A DNA stretch of 8,597 nucleotides, taken from positions 1 through 8,597 of the forward strand of contig JBKEAN010000111.1 of the NCBI GenBank assembly GCA_047972415.1, in the 5' to 3' direction. This stretch comes from Mangrovibacterium sp047972415. Its GTDB lineage: Bacteria; Bacteroidota; Bacteroidia; Bacteroidales; Prolixibacteraceae. Positions 1 through 5,554 of the stretch are shown here, piece by piece (position 1 is the stretch's first letter; the number at the start of each line of letters is the position of its first letter). Under the pieces are notes generated by a model. It worked only from the letters and a program-made list of their open reading frames with translations, was not told the DNA's origin and did not search any database. A program made the position numbers and the translations under genes.

Positions 1-9
1 CCCGTAAGG

Positions 10-82
10 TGACCCCGGCAAGACTCGAACCTGCAACCTTCTGATCCGTAGTCAGATGCTCTATCCATTAAGCTACGGAGCC
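10..82 (-). tRNA. tRNA-Arg (anticodon ACG)
   Basis: Read on the minus strand, the sequence folds into a complete cloverleaf. The acceptor stem is GGCTCCG paired with CGGGGTC, followed by discriminator A. The D-arm is GCTT/GAGC, the anticodon stem TCTGA/TCAGA and the T-arm GCAGG/CTTGC around TTCGAGT. The seven-base anticodon loop CTACGGA places ACG at plus positions 47-49, so the tRNA reads CGN arginine codons, with A34 expected to be deaminated to inosine by TadA. The 3' CCA is not encoded: the bases after the discriminator are CCT. The CCA end must therefore be added by a nucleotidyltransferase. Confidence 0.97.
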
Positions 83-99
83 ATTTGCTAAAAGCGCTG

Positions 100-132
100 C
101 AAATATACAGTTTTTATTCGCTAAACCGCAAA
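100..132 (-). promoter_or_regulatory. Promoter of the tRNA-Arg gene
   Basis: On the minus strand a perfect TATATTTG (plus 100-107) fits the Bacteroidota -7 consensus TAnnTTTG. A TTTG -33 element lies 21 bp upstream (plus 129-132). Transcription would start about 10 bases before the mature tRNA 5' end at 82, which is reasonable for a processed precursor. The assignment is from pattern and spacing only. Confidence 0.7.
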
Positions 133-133
133 C

Positions 134-151
134 GAAAAATTCACATTTTTC
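134..151 (-). terminator. Small AT-rich hairpin at the end of the thiamine-binding gene
   Basis: GAAAAAT (134-140) and ATTTTTC (145-151) form a perfect 7-bp stem with a 4-base loop, overlapping the TGA stop of the gene ending at 150. On the minus strand the T run lies inside the stem rather than after it. It is at best a weak terminator, and readthrough into tRNA-Arg is possible. Confidence 0.3.
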
Positions 152-446
152 ATTCGTATTTTTGCATTTTATCATCAATGCTTACATCTTCCTGAAACAC
201 AGTTTGTAGTTTAATATAGGTCATACATTTTTTTGTTCCGTTTTGTTCCAGGGCTTTGTGAACCCGCTTTACCAAAGCCATAACTTCGTCGTAGTTTCCT
301 TCAATAACTGTTTCGAAAGGGCACACTTTATAGCGCAAACCCGATTTCTGAATTTCGCGAATCGCCGCGTCAACCAGTTCGTAGCTGTTACGGCCTTCGG
401 CCTGTGGCAGTACCTGCAAAGCCAGGTTAATTTTGTTCTGTGTCAT
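150..446 (-). CDS. MTH1187/YkoF-family thiamine-binding protein
   Basis: The product is a 98-aa cytoplasmic protein of the UPF0045/MTH1187 family (Thiamine_BP), small ferredoxin-like-fold proteins that bind thiamine or related compounds without a known catalytic role. The visible family pattern is an N-terminal strand INLALQVLPQ, then YELVDAAIREIQKSGLRYKV, then PFETVIEGNYDEVMALVKRVHKAL and a final strand TYIKLQ. Length is normal for the family. I prefer the ATG at 446 because the protein then begins MTQNKINLALQ as in homologues. A GTG start at 467 would add seven residues (MITTRIT). Either start overlaps the end of the upstream gene (stop at 427), so the two are probably co-transcribed and perhaps translationally coupled. 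A role in thiamine handling is family knowledge. No TPP riboswitch or thiamine biosynthesis gene is visible nearby. Confidence 0.85.
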   Translation of the reverse strand: MTQNKINLALQVLPQAEGRNSYELVDAAIREIQKSGLRYKVCPFETVIEGNYDEVMALVKRVHKALEQNGTKKCMTYIKLQTVFQEDVSIDDKMQKYE

Positions 447-1200
447 AGTTATTCTCGTTGTTATCACCCTTAGGTTGATGCATTTCTTCGAGCAAAAATG
501 CCCTTATTTCGTCGATGCTTAATTTTTTGACATTAGTAATGATGACATCTTCGCGCAAAAAATTGCCGTATTGATTGCACTCGTCGATAAAAGAGCGGAA
601 AATATCCTGTAAATTCTTTTTAAGCGGAAATAGAAATAACCCGAGTGCAAACCCGTTTTCGAACCGGATTTGCTCCAGCTCGCCTTCGCTTTTTTTCAGA
701 AAATAGCTGAATTCGGTTTCAATCAGTTTTTTTTGCGTATTGCTAAAGTCTTCGTCAACATTTTGTTTCAGGAGGGTGATAAAATAGCGGATGTTTTGCC
801 CTCTCCCACCCAGTCCGGTCGAAATAAACACTTGCTGCTCGTCGAGCAGTGAGCTTTGTAAAATCATTCGGCTCTCCTGAATGGCCAGAATGGCCCAGTT
901 ACGGAGCATGCCTTCTGCTTGTTGCTGAAAACGCTCGATAATACGAAATGCCTCTACTCTATCGTGCCCGGCCAGGCGCACCAGCAAACGCTTTTTTTCC
1001 AGGTCTGTAAGCTCTGGCTTGTAAAGTTTCTTTTCGGCCAGTTTAAAATTACGTATGGCGCGGTTGTTACGTCGCTCTTTGGTAAATCCGAAGTATTCCA
1101 TTTGAAGTTCAACATCAATCTGTTCTTCGAGAATACTAAAATTATCGGGTAGTGAATCTAGCGCGTCCTGAATCTTACTCAGATCATTGTATTCTTCCAT
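427..1200 (-). CDS. Conserved protein of unknown function, partner of the thiamine-binding gene
   Basis: I do not recognise a named family in this 257-aa protein. It has no signal peptide or membrane segment and looks soluble and largely alpha-helical, with many charged residues. Conspicuous stretches are a central LAGHDRVEAFRIIERFQQQAEG, a glycine-rich turn VFISTGLGGRGQNIRYF (about residues 124-140) and a polar tail ending DNNENNYDTEQN. I chose the ATG at 1200 (MEEYNDLSK). An upstream ATG at 1254 would put the promoter element at 1220-1227 inside the coding region, and the extra residues (MPCKLWPFVYICTIRDEA) look like untranslated sequence. Its stop lies inside the start region of the thiamine-binding gene (20-base overlap with the 446 ATG), which indicates an operon. 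Function is unknown. The pairing suggests, but does not show, a shared pathway. Confidence 0.75.
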   Translation of the reverse strand: MEEYNDLSKIQDALDSLPDNFSILEEQIDVELQMEYFGFTKERRNNRAIRNFKLAEKKLYKPELTDLEKKRLLVRLAGHDRVEAFRIIERFQQQAEGMLRNWAILAIQESRMILQSSLLDEQQVFISTGLGGRGQNIRYFITLLKQNVDEDFSNTQKKLIETEFSYFLKKSEGELEQIRFENGFALGLFLFPLKKNLQDIFRSFIDECNQYGNFLREDVIITNVKKLSIDEIRAFLLEEMHQPKGDNNENNYDTEQN

Positions 1201-1219
1201 AGCTTCGTCTCTAATCGTA

Positions 1220-1227
1220 CAAATATA
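1220..1227 (-). promoter_or_regulatory. -7 element for the 427-1200 / 150-446 operon
   Basis: TATATTTG on the minus strand is a perfect match to TAnnTTTG. Transcription would begin near 1213, giving a leader of only about 13-14 bases before the ATG at 1200. No clear TTTG is found at the -33 distance. The element decides against the longer reading frame that starts at 1254. Confidence 0.55.
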
Positions 1228-1442
1228 AACGAAAGGCCAGAGTTTGCAGGGCATTTCGCTTTTTTTTCATCATATTTTAAAACAAAGCTACCTTTGCCGT
1301 TCATTCATTTACATCAAAAAAAAGTGGGATTTTCAGGGGTGAGACTTTCGGTAGTAAAAGACAGTTGGTTTATGGCTTGACTAACTTTTATAATAAGCTC
1401 TGATTAACTAAACAAAGGGTACAACCTATTCGTTAAAATACA

Positions 1443-1619
1443 ATGATGATTCAGGAAATTGCCACATATCTTATTATTGCCGGAGTAGTTTTTGTAGCTG
1501 TCTTTCGCCTTTGGAAAACGTTTTCGGGCTCGCACCACTAGTCGCCTCAATCGCGTATGGGCTGTGATGGTTGTGCCGGTTGCAATACCGATTGCAGTGC
1601 CAAAGAGCAACCCAATTAA
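1443..1619 (+). pseudogene. FeoB-associated Cys-rich membrane protein-like gene with an in-frame TAG
   Basis: From the ATG at 1443, 32 codons encode MMIQEIATYL, a hydrophobic helix (LIIAGVVFVAVF) and a basic stop-transfer segment (RLWKTF), then reach TAG at 1539-1541. The same frame continues without interruption for 25 codons to TAA at 1617-1619. That part contains MGCDGCAGCNTDC, a CxxCxxCxxxC cluster, and ends SAKEQPN. One membrane helix plus a short Cys-rich cytoplasmic tail is the architecture of the FeoB-associated Cys-rich membrane proteins (about 50-70 aa), thought to support ferrous iron uptake. With the TAG read through, the product would be 58 aa, normal for that family. As written, only the 32-aa helix is made, unless the tail restarts at the ATG at 1557 or the stop is suppressed. 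No feoA or feoB is present. The gene converges on rpe with 19 bases between. A single-base pseudogene or a sequencing error is the simplest reading. Confidence 0.55.
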
Positions 1620-1638
1620 CCTATTTACTTGGTGTCAA

Positions 1639-2292
1639 TTACATTTTTTTGAGTTTAGCGATAGTATCCACCGGGTTATCGGCCCCAAAAACGAAGCTTC
1701 CGGCAACTAAAACATTGGCACCGGCATCCAGTAATTTTTTACCGGTTTCAAAGTTAACCCCACCATCTACCTCTATTAAACAAGCCGGGTTTTCAGCATC
1801 AATTAGTTCCCGCAAGCGGGCAACTTTAGCGTACGTATTTTCGATAAATTTTTGTCCGCCAAATCCCGGGTTTACAGACATGAGCAGCACCATGTCCAAA
1901 TCGCCGATGATGTCTTCGAGCAAATGAACCGGTGTGTGCGGGTTCAGGCAAACACTGGCTTTCATTCCGGCACTCTTTATTTTATCAACTGTCCGGTGTA
2001 AATGCGTACACGCTTCGTAATGAACGGTTAAAATTGAAGCGCCCGCTTTTTTGAAGGCATCAACATAATTGTCGGGGTTAACAATCATTAAATGAACATC
2101 CAGCGGTTTGGTGGCTATCCGGCTCACCTGTTCAATAATCGGGAGGCCGAATGAAATATTCGGGACAAAGACGCCATCCATTACATCGCAGTGGATGTAA
2201 TCGGCAACACTGGTATTCAGCATTTCAATGTCTTTTCCTAAACAGCTGAAATCGGCTGATAAAATTGATGGGGCAATTATTGGTGTGGGCAT
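1639..2292 (-). CDS. rpe: Ribulose-phosphate 3-epimerase
   Basis: This cytoplasmic TIM-barrel enzyme interconverts D-ribulose 5-phosphate and D-xylulose 5-phosphate in the pentose phosphate pathway. The product is 217 aa, the usual length. Family signatures are in order: SILSADF near residues 9-15, HCDVMDGVFVPN (34-45), DVHLM (65-69), MSVNPGFGGQ (138-147) and EVDGG (174-178), followed by the phosphate-binding ANVLVAGSFVF. The expected metal ligands and catalytic aspartates are present: His34, Asp36, His67 and Asp176. I use the ATG at 2292 (MPTPIIAPSIL), as in homologues. A TTG at 2301 would add three residues. It lies 76 bases downstream of rpoD on the same strand and seems to have its own promoter at 2312-2319, though readthrough from rpoD is possible because no terminator is visible between them. 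Confidence 0.97.
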   Translation of the reverse strand: MPTPIIAPSILSADFSCLGKDIEMLNTSVADYIHCDVMDGVFVPNISFGLPIIEQVSRIATKPLDVHLMIVNPDNYVDAFKKAGASILTVHYEACTHLHRTVDKIKSAGMKASVCLNPHTPVHLLEDIIGDLDMVLLMSVNPGFGGQKFIENTYAKVARLRELIDAENPACLIEVDGGVNFETGKKLLDAGANVLVAGSFVFGADNPVDTIAKLKKM

Positions 2293-2311
2293 GGTGAACA
2301 AAAATTAAACC

Positions 2312-2319
2312 CAAATGTA
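2312..2319 (-). promoter_or_regulatory. -7 element upstream of rpe
   Basis: TACATTTG on the minus strand matches TAnnTTTG exactly. It lies about 20 bases before the rpe ATG, giving a leader of about 12-15 bases. The -33 position reads TTTC rather than TTTG. It suggests that rpe can be transcribed independently of rpoD. Confidence 0.5.
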
Positions 2320-2368
2320 AGCATTTAGGCCAACTTCTGAAAAAATAACCTGAATAAGCGGTACCAGA

Positions 2369-3235
2369 TTATCGCCCCAAATAAGATCTAAGCAGGCGGT
2401 TCCGAAAATTGTTTTTCAACTTTCTTATCGATTTTTCTCTGAGTTGGCGGACACGTTCCCGGGTGAGATTAAAAATCAGTCCAATTTCCTCCAACGTATG
2501 TTGCCTATAGCCACTTAAACCATAATAATGCCGCAGGATTTCAGCTTCGCGCTCGGACAATGTAGACAATGTCCGTTCAATCTCTTTTTTCAACGAACTA
2601 TTTATCAACCCATTGTCCGGACTTGGCGATTCATCGTTCATCATTACATCGTACAGGCTGCTATCCTCTTCGTCGCGGAGCGGGGCATCCATCGAAACAT
2701 GGTGACTGGAAACTTTCATGGCTTCTTCAACCAAATCCGGCGACATTTCCACAATGCTTGCCACCTCTTCCGGGGTCGGTTCACGCTGAAACTCTTGTTC
2801 CAGTTTAGAGAAGGTGCGATTGATTTTGCCAATGGAGCCAACTTTGTTCAACGGTAACCGTACAATGCGGGCTTGTTCGGCTAAGGCTTGTAAAATTGAT
2901 TGTCTAATCCACCAAACAGCATACGAAATAAACTTGAACCCACGGGTTTCGTCAAAACGTTGTGCTGCTTTTATCAATCCCAGGTTTCCTTCGTTAATCA
3001 GGTCGGGTAAACTTAGCCCTTGGTTTTGGTACTGTTTGGCAACCGAAACTACAAAGCGAAGGTTTCCTTTAATCATTTCCTCCAAGGCTTGAAGGTCGCC
3101 TTCCCGTATCCGTTTGGACAATTCCACTTCTCTTTCAGCACTAAGCAGTTCCACCTTCCCTATTTCCTGAAGATATTTATCAAGGGACACGGTTTCTCTA
3201 TTCGTAACTTGTTTGGTTATCTTAAGCTGCCGCAT
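2369..3235 (-). CDS. rpoD: RNA polymerase sigma factor, RpoD/SigA type
   Basis: This is a 288-aa sigma-70 group 1/2 factor, which binds core RNA polymerase and recognises promoters. It starts MRQLKITK and lacks region 1.1, as is typical for Bacteroidota. Region 1.2 covers about residues 16-48. Region 2 (53-122) contains LRFVVSVAKQY, DLINEGNLGLIKAA and RFDETRGFKFISYAVWWIRQSI, the core-binding and -10-melting segment. Region 3 is about 125-205. Region 4 (218-272) has the helix-turn-helix TLEEIGLIFNLTRERVRQLREKSIRKLK. It ends LLRSYLGR. The start at 3235 is the only one that preserves this conserved N-terminus. Region 3 and the linker into region 4 (HYYGLSGYRQH) look less standard than the textbook Bacteroides housekeeping factor. 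It could be the primary sigma factor or one of the RpoD-like paralogues common in the phylum. It is divergent from rho and upstream of rpe. Confidence 0.93.
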   Translation of the reverse strand: MRQLKITKQVTNRETVSLDKYLQEIGKVELLSAEREVELSKRIREGDLQALEEMIKGNLRFVVSVAKQYQNQGLSLPDLINEGNLGLIKAAQRFDETRGFKFISYAVWWIRQSILQALAEQARIVRLPLNKVGSIGKINRTFSKLEQEFQREPTPEEVASIVEMSPDLVEEAMKVSSHHVSMDAPLRDEEDSSLYDVMMNDESPSPDNGLINSSLKKEIERTLSTLSEREAEILRHYYGLSGYRQHTLEEIGLIFNLTRERVRQLREKSIRKLKNNFRNRLLRSYLGR

Positions 3236-3327
3236 GAGGGGTTTTAGTTTAGTTATAGATAATACAAAGCTCTTAAGTTCTCTAGTGTGTGTTAAAAACC
3301 GTCAAGCAATCGTATTGTTCACCGGGG

Positions 3328-3361
3328 CAAAAGTAAATATTAAAGATCGTAATCGGTCAAA
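3328..3361 (-). promoter_or_regulatory. Candidate rpoD promoter
   Basis: On the minus strand TACTTTTG (plus 3328-3335) fits TAnnTTTG exactly. A TTTG (plus 3358-3361) lies 22 bp upstream, slightly longer than the usual spacing. Transcription would start near 3322, giving a leader of about 85 bases. Confidence 0.5.
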
Positions 3362-3390
3362 AAAAAGGGGCTATTTGGTGAAGAGCTCAT

Positions 3391-3403
3391 TTTAGGCCCT
3401 AAA
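3391..3403. repeat. 13-bp palindrome in the rpoD-rho intergenic region
   Basis: TTTAGGCCCTAAA is a perfect inverted repeat with 6-bp arms around a central C. It lies about 30 bp upstream of the rpoD -33 element and about 107 bp upstream of the candidate rho promoter. It could bind a dimeric regulator. I know of no regulator with this site, so the role is open. The rest of the 410-bp intergenic region (3236-3645) shows no convincing coding sequence. Confidence 0.4.
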
Positions 3404-3509
3404 GTGACGTTCCCAGCTCATGAACGAGCCATTTTGGCACTTTTTTAGTTTTCGGTTTTTGAACTATTTTTAACTATTACTCAGGTATTCTTTAAAAAAA
3501 GCAGAAAAT

Positions 3510-3540
3510 TTTGGTATTCGTCAGTTATTCCTTATTATTG
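3510..3540 (+). promoter_or_regulatory. Candidate rho promoter
   Basis: TTTG at 3510-3513 is followed, after exactly 19 bases, by TATTATTG at 3533-3540. That differs from TAnnTTTG at one position. The spacing is ideal for Bacteroidota. Transcription would start near 3546, leaving an untranslated leader of about 100 bases before the rho ATG at 3646. Such a leader is long enough for autoregulation, as known for rho in other bacteria, but no specific structure was identified. Confidence 0.4.
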
Positions 3541-3645
3541 CAGCGTTATTTCGCAAGTCGAAATCGACAAATCCAAACTCATAGTCCTTTTTATCAAATT
3601 ACTTCTCCAGATAATTCTGTTGGTCTGCAAATTAATTTACACTAT

Positions 3646-5454
3646 ATGTACGATATTATTGAATTAAGCAGAAAGTTGCTTCCCGACTTGAGGGAAATAG
3701 CTAAGGAGCTTAAAATCAAAAAAGTAGAATCTTTTAAAAAGCAGGATTTGATTTATAAAATCCTCGACACGCAAGCAATTCTGGCTTCCGAAAAAAAATC
3801 AACTCTTGGAAAAGAGAATAAAGTAAGCCCTAAACCAGTTCCGGGTGACAATGATGTTAAACAAAATACAGCATCAACCCCCGAAACTTCCGATACCGAA
3901 AAAGAAGGCGATGAGCCACGAAAACGCAGGCGTACAGCCGTAGTTATCAAGGCCGCATCGGCGTTCGATTTTGCCCGTCGGCAACGAATCCGCGAATCCG
4001 AAGAACAAAAAGAAACCGAGAAAAAACCGGATCTGTTCAATTTCGATAAAGTAGAAAAACAAGCTGCCGAAAAACCGATTGAAGAAGCAAGTCCCGAAGC
4101 AGTTGCTGGCGACAATGATTCACCAGGCCAAGCTCCGGACCAATCCACCAATCAGGCTCAGGAAGCCAAGCGCGAGTTTTCCCGCGAACAGCAAAAAGAG
4201 TTTAAAAAGCAGGATTTCCAAAAAAATAAAAAGTGGGAAAACCGCGAAAACCAACAAGGGCAGAACCAAAATAAACCAAAACAGCAATATTCAAATTCAA
4301 ATCAAAACCAGCAGCAACAAGAAAAAGCTTACGAATTTGAAGGTATTGCAACCAATGCCGGTGTGCTGGAAATTATGCCCGACGGCTACGGGTTCCTTCG
4401 CTCAAGCGATTACAACTACCTGAATTCGCCGGATGATATTTATGTTTCGCAATCGCAGATTAAACTATTCGGCCTGAAAACCGGAGATACGGTAACCGGA
4501 ACCATCCGTCCGCCCAAAGAAGGTGAAAAATATTTCCCGCTGATTAAGGTTACAACCATCAACGGCCGCACGCCAGACTACATTCGCGACCGCGTTCCGT
4601 TTGATCACCTCACGCCGCTTTTCCCGAACAAGAAATTCAACCTGATTGGAAACGGACACGACAACCTGTCGACCCGCGTAGTCGACCTCTTCTCCCCTAT
4701 TGGGAAAGGACAGCGTGGCTTGATTGTTGCCCAGCCAAAAACCGGTAAAACCATGTTACTGAAGGAGATTGCCAATGCAATTGCAGCCAATCACCCCGAA
4801 GTTTATATGATTGTTTTGCTGATTGACGAGCGTCCGGAAGAGGTAACCGATATGGCCCGCAGTGTAAATGCCGAGGTTATTTCGTCAACCTTTGACGAGC
4901 CCGCCGAACGCCATGTTCGAGTGGCTGGTATGGTACTCGAAAAAGCAAAACGCTTGGTTGAATGCGGACACGATGTGGTTATTCTGCTCGACTCGATTAC
5001 CCGCCTGGCCCGTGCCTATAACACCGTGGCCCCTGCTTCCGGAAAAGTACTTTCGGGCGGTGTTGATGCCAATGCTCTGCACAAACCCAAACGTTTCTTC
5101 GGCGCTGCCCGTAACGTGGAAGAAGGCGGCTCGCTCACCATTCTGGCAACAGCGCTCACCGAAACCGGATCGAAAATGGACGAAGTGATTTTTGAAGAGT
5201 TTAAAGGAACCGGTAACATGGAATTGCAGCTCGACCGAAAATTATCCAATAAACGAATCTTCCCCGCTGTGGACATTGTATCGTCGAGCACGCGCCGCGA
5301 AGATTTATTGCTGCCAAAGCCAATAATGAGCAAAATTTGGGTGTTGCGCAATTACCTGGCCGATATGAATTCGCTGGAAGCGATGGAATTCATTAAAGAT
5401 CGGATTATGAAAACGGCTTCGATTGAAGAGTTCCTGATTTCGATGAACGATTAA
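3646..5454 (+). CDS. rho: Transcription termination factor Rho with a long disordered insert
   Basis: This is the hexameric RNA-dependent ATPase/translocase that releases transcripts from RNA polymerase (602 aa). The N-terminal Rho_N helix bundle covers about residues 4-45. A low-complexity, charged and Q/N-rich insert spans about 47-227. The cold-shock RNA-binding domain is about 228-303, with RNP1-like DGYGFLR at 246-252. The RecA-type ATPase fills the rest. Walker A is AQPKTGKT (362-369). The catalytic Glu395 sits in LIDERPEEV, and Walker B is DVVILLDS with Asp449. The Q-loop SGKVLSGGVDANALHKPKRFF begins at 465. The R-loop region has Lys510, and the arginine finger is Arg550. All catalytic parts are intact. 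E. coli Rho has 419 aa, so the insert explains the excess. The ATG at 3646 (MYDIIEL) is chosen because the 45 extra residues of the open frame from 3511 (MVFVSYSLLL) match no Rho and cover the promoter. Confidence 0.97.
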   Translation: MYDIIELSRKLLPDLREIAKELKIKKVESFKKQDLIYKILDTQAILASEKKSTLGKENKVSPKPVPGDNDVKQNTASTPETSDTEKEGDEPRKRRRTAVVIKAASAFDFARRQRIRESEEQKETEKKPDLFNFDKVEKQAAEKPIEEASPEAVAGDNDSPGQAPDQSTNQAQEAKREFSREQQKEFKKQDFQKNKKWENRENQQGQNQNKPKQQYSNSNQNQQQQEKAYEFEGIATNAGVLEIMPDGYGFLRSSDYNYLNSPDDIYVSQSQIKLFGLKTGDTVTGTIRPPKEGEKYFPLIKVTTINGRTPDYIRDRVPFDHLTPLFPNKKFNLIGNGHDNLSTRVVDLFSPIGKGQRGLIVAQPKTGKTMLLKEIANAIAANHPEVYMIVLLIDERPEEVTDMARSVNAEVISSTFDEPAERHVRVAGMVLEKAKRLVECGHDVVILLDSITRLARAYNTVAPASGKVLSGGVDANALHKPKRFFGAARNVEEGGSLTILATALTETGSKMDEVIFEEFKGTGNMELQLDRKLSNKRIFPAVDIVSSSTRREDLLLPKPIMSKIWVLRNYLADMNSLEAMEFIKDRIMKTASIEEFLISMND

Positions 5455-5477
5455 GCACCCGTTGCTTCACTTACAAT

Positions 5478-5511
5478 AAAAAAGACTTTCCTGCTACGGA
5501 AAGTCTTTTTT
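5478..5511. terminator. Strong intrinsic terminator after rho, usable from both sides
   Basis: A 14-bp perfect stem, AAAAAAGACTTTCC (5478-5491) with its complement (5498-5511), closes a TGCTAC loop. Its A and T tracts give a U run in either direction. It lies 23 bases after the rho stop and between two convergent genes, so it can end rho transcription and back up termination of the minus-strand operon. Confidence 0.9.
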
Positions 5512-5523
5512 ATTATATCCCCT

Positions 5524-5544
5524 AAAAACGCATTCGCGAATGCG
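5524..5544 (-). terminator. Palindromic terminator after the aminopeptidase gene
   Basis: CGCATTCGCGAATGCG (5529-5544) is a perfect 16-bp palindrome, forming a 6-bp stem with a CGCG loop. On the minus strand it is followed directly by five T residues (plus 5524-5528), the form of an intrinsic terminator. It lies 10 bases after the stop of the aminopeptidase and 17 bases from the rho terminator, so the minus-strand transcript meets two hairpins in a row. Confidence 0.7.
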
Positions 5545-5554
5545 CAATACTGCA

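Noticed and set aside
1201..1254. Longer start for the 257-aa unknown protein
   Set aside because: A perfect TAnnTTTG element at 1220-1227 lies inside this stretch, and the added residues look non-coding.
1539..1541. TAG as a pyrrolysine or other recoded sense codon
   Set aside because: Nothing in the window supports recoding, and pyrrolysine is not expected in this phylum. A point mutation or base error is simpler.
1404..1610. 68-aa minus-strand open frame antisense to the Cys-rich membrane gene
   Set aside because: It has no recognisable features, and the plus strand has the membrane-helix and cysteine pattern.
3428..3446. Hairpin GCCA-TTT-TGGC followed by a T run, as a plus-strand terminator
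   Set aside because: The stem is only 4 bp and no plus-strand gene ends upstream of it.
3511..3645. N-terminal extension of Rho by 45 residues
   Set aside because: The extension resembles no Rho N-terminus, it overlaps the best promoter candidate, and the conserved MYDIIEL start lies at 3646.
3753..4151. 132-aa minus-strand open frame inside rho
   Set aside because: It lies opposite the low-complexity insert of a well-supported gene. Its Ser/Phe-rich composition is the mirror of the Lys/Glu-rich insert.
4201..4326. Q/N-rich segment of rho as a nucleotide tandem repeat
   Set aside because: The CAA/CAG/AAT richness reflects Gln and Asn codons in the disordered insert. There is no regular repeat unit.
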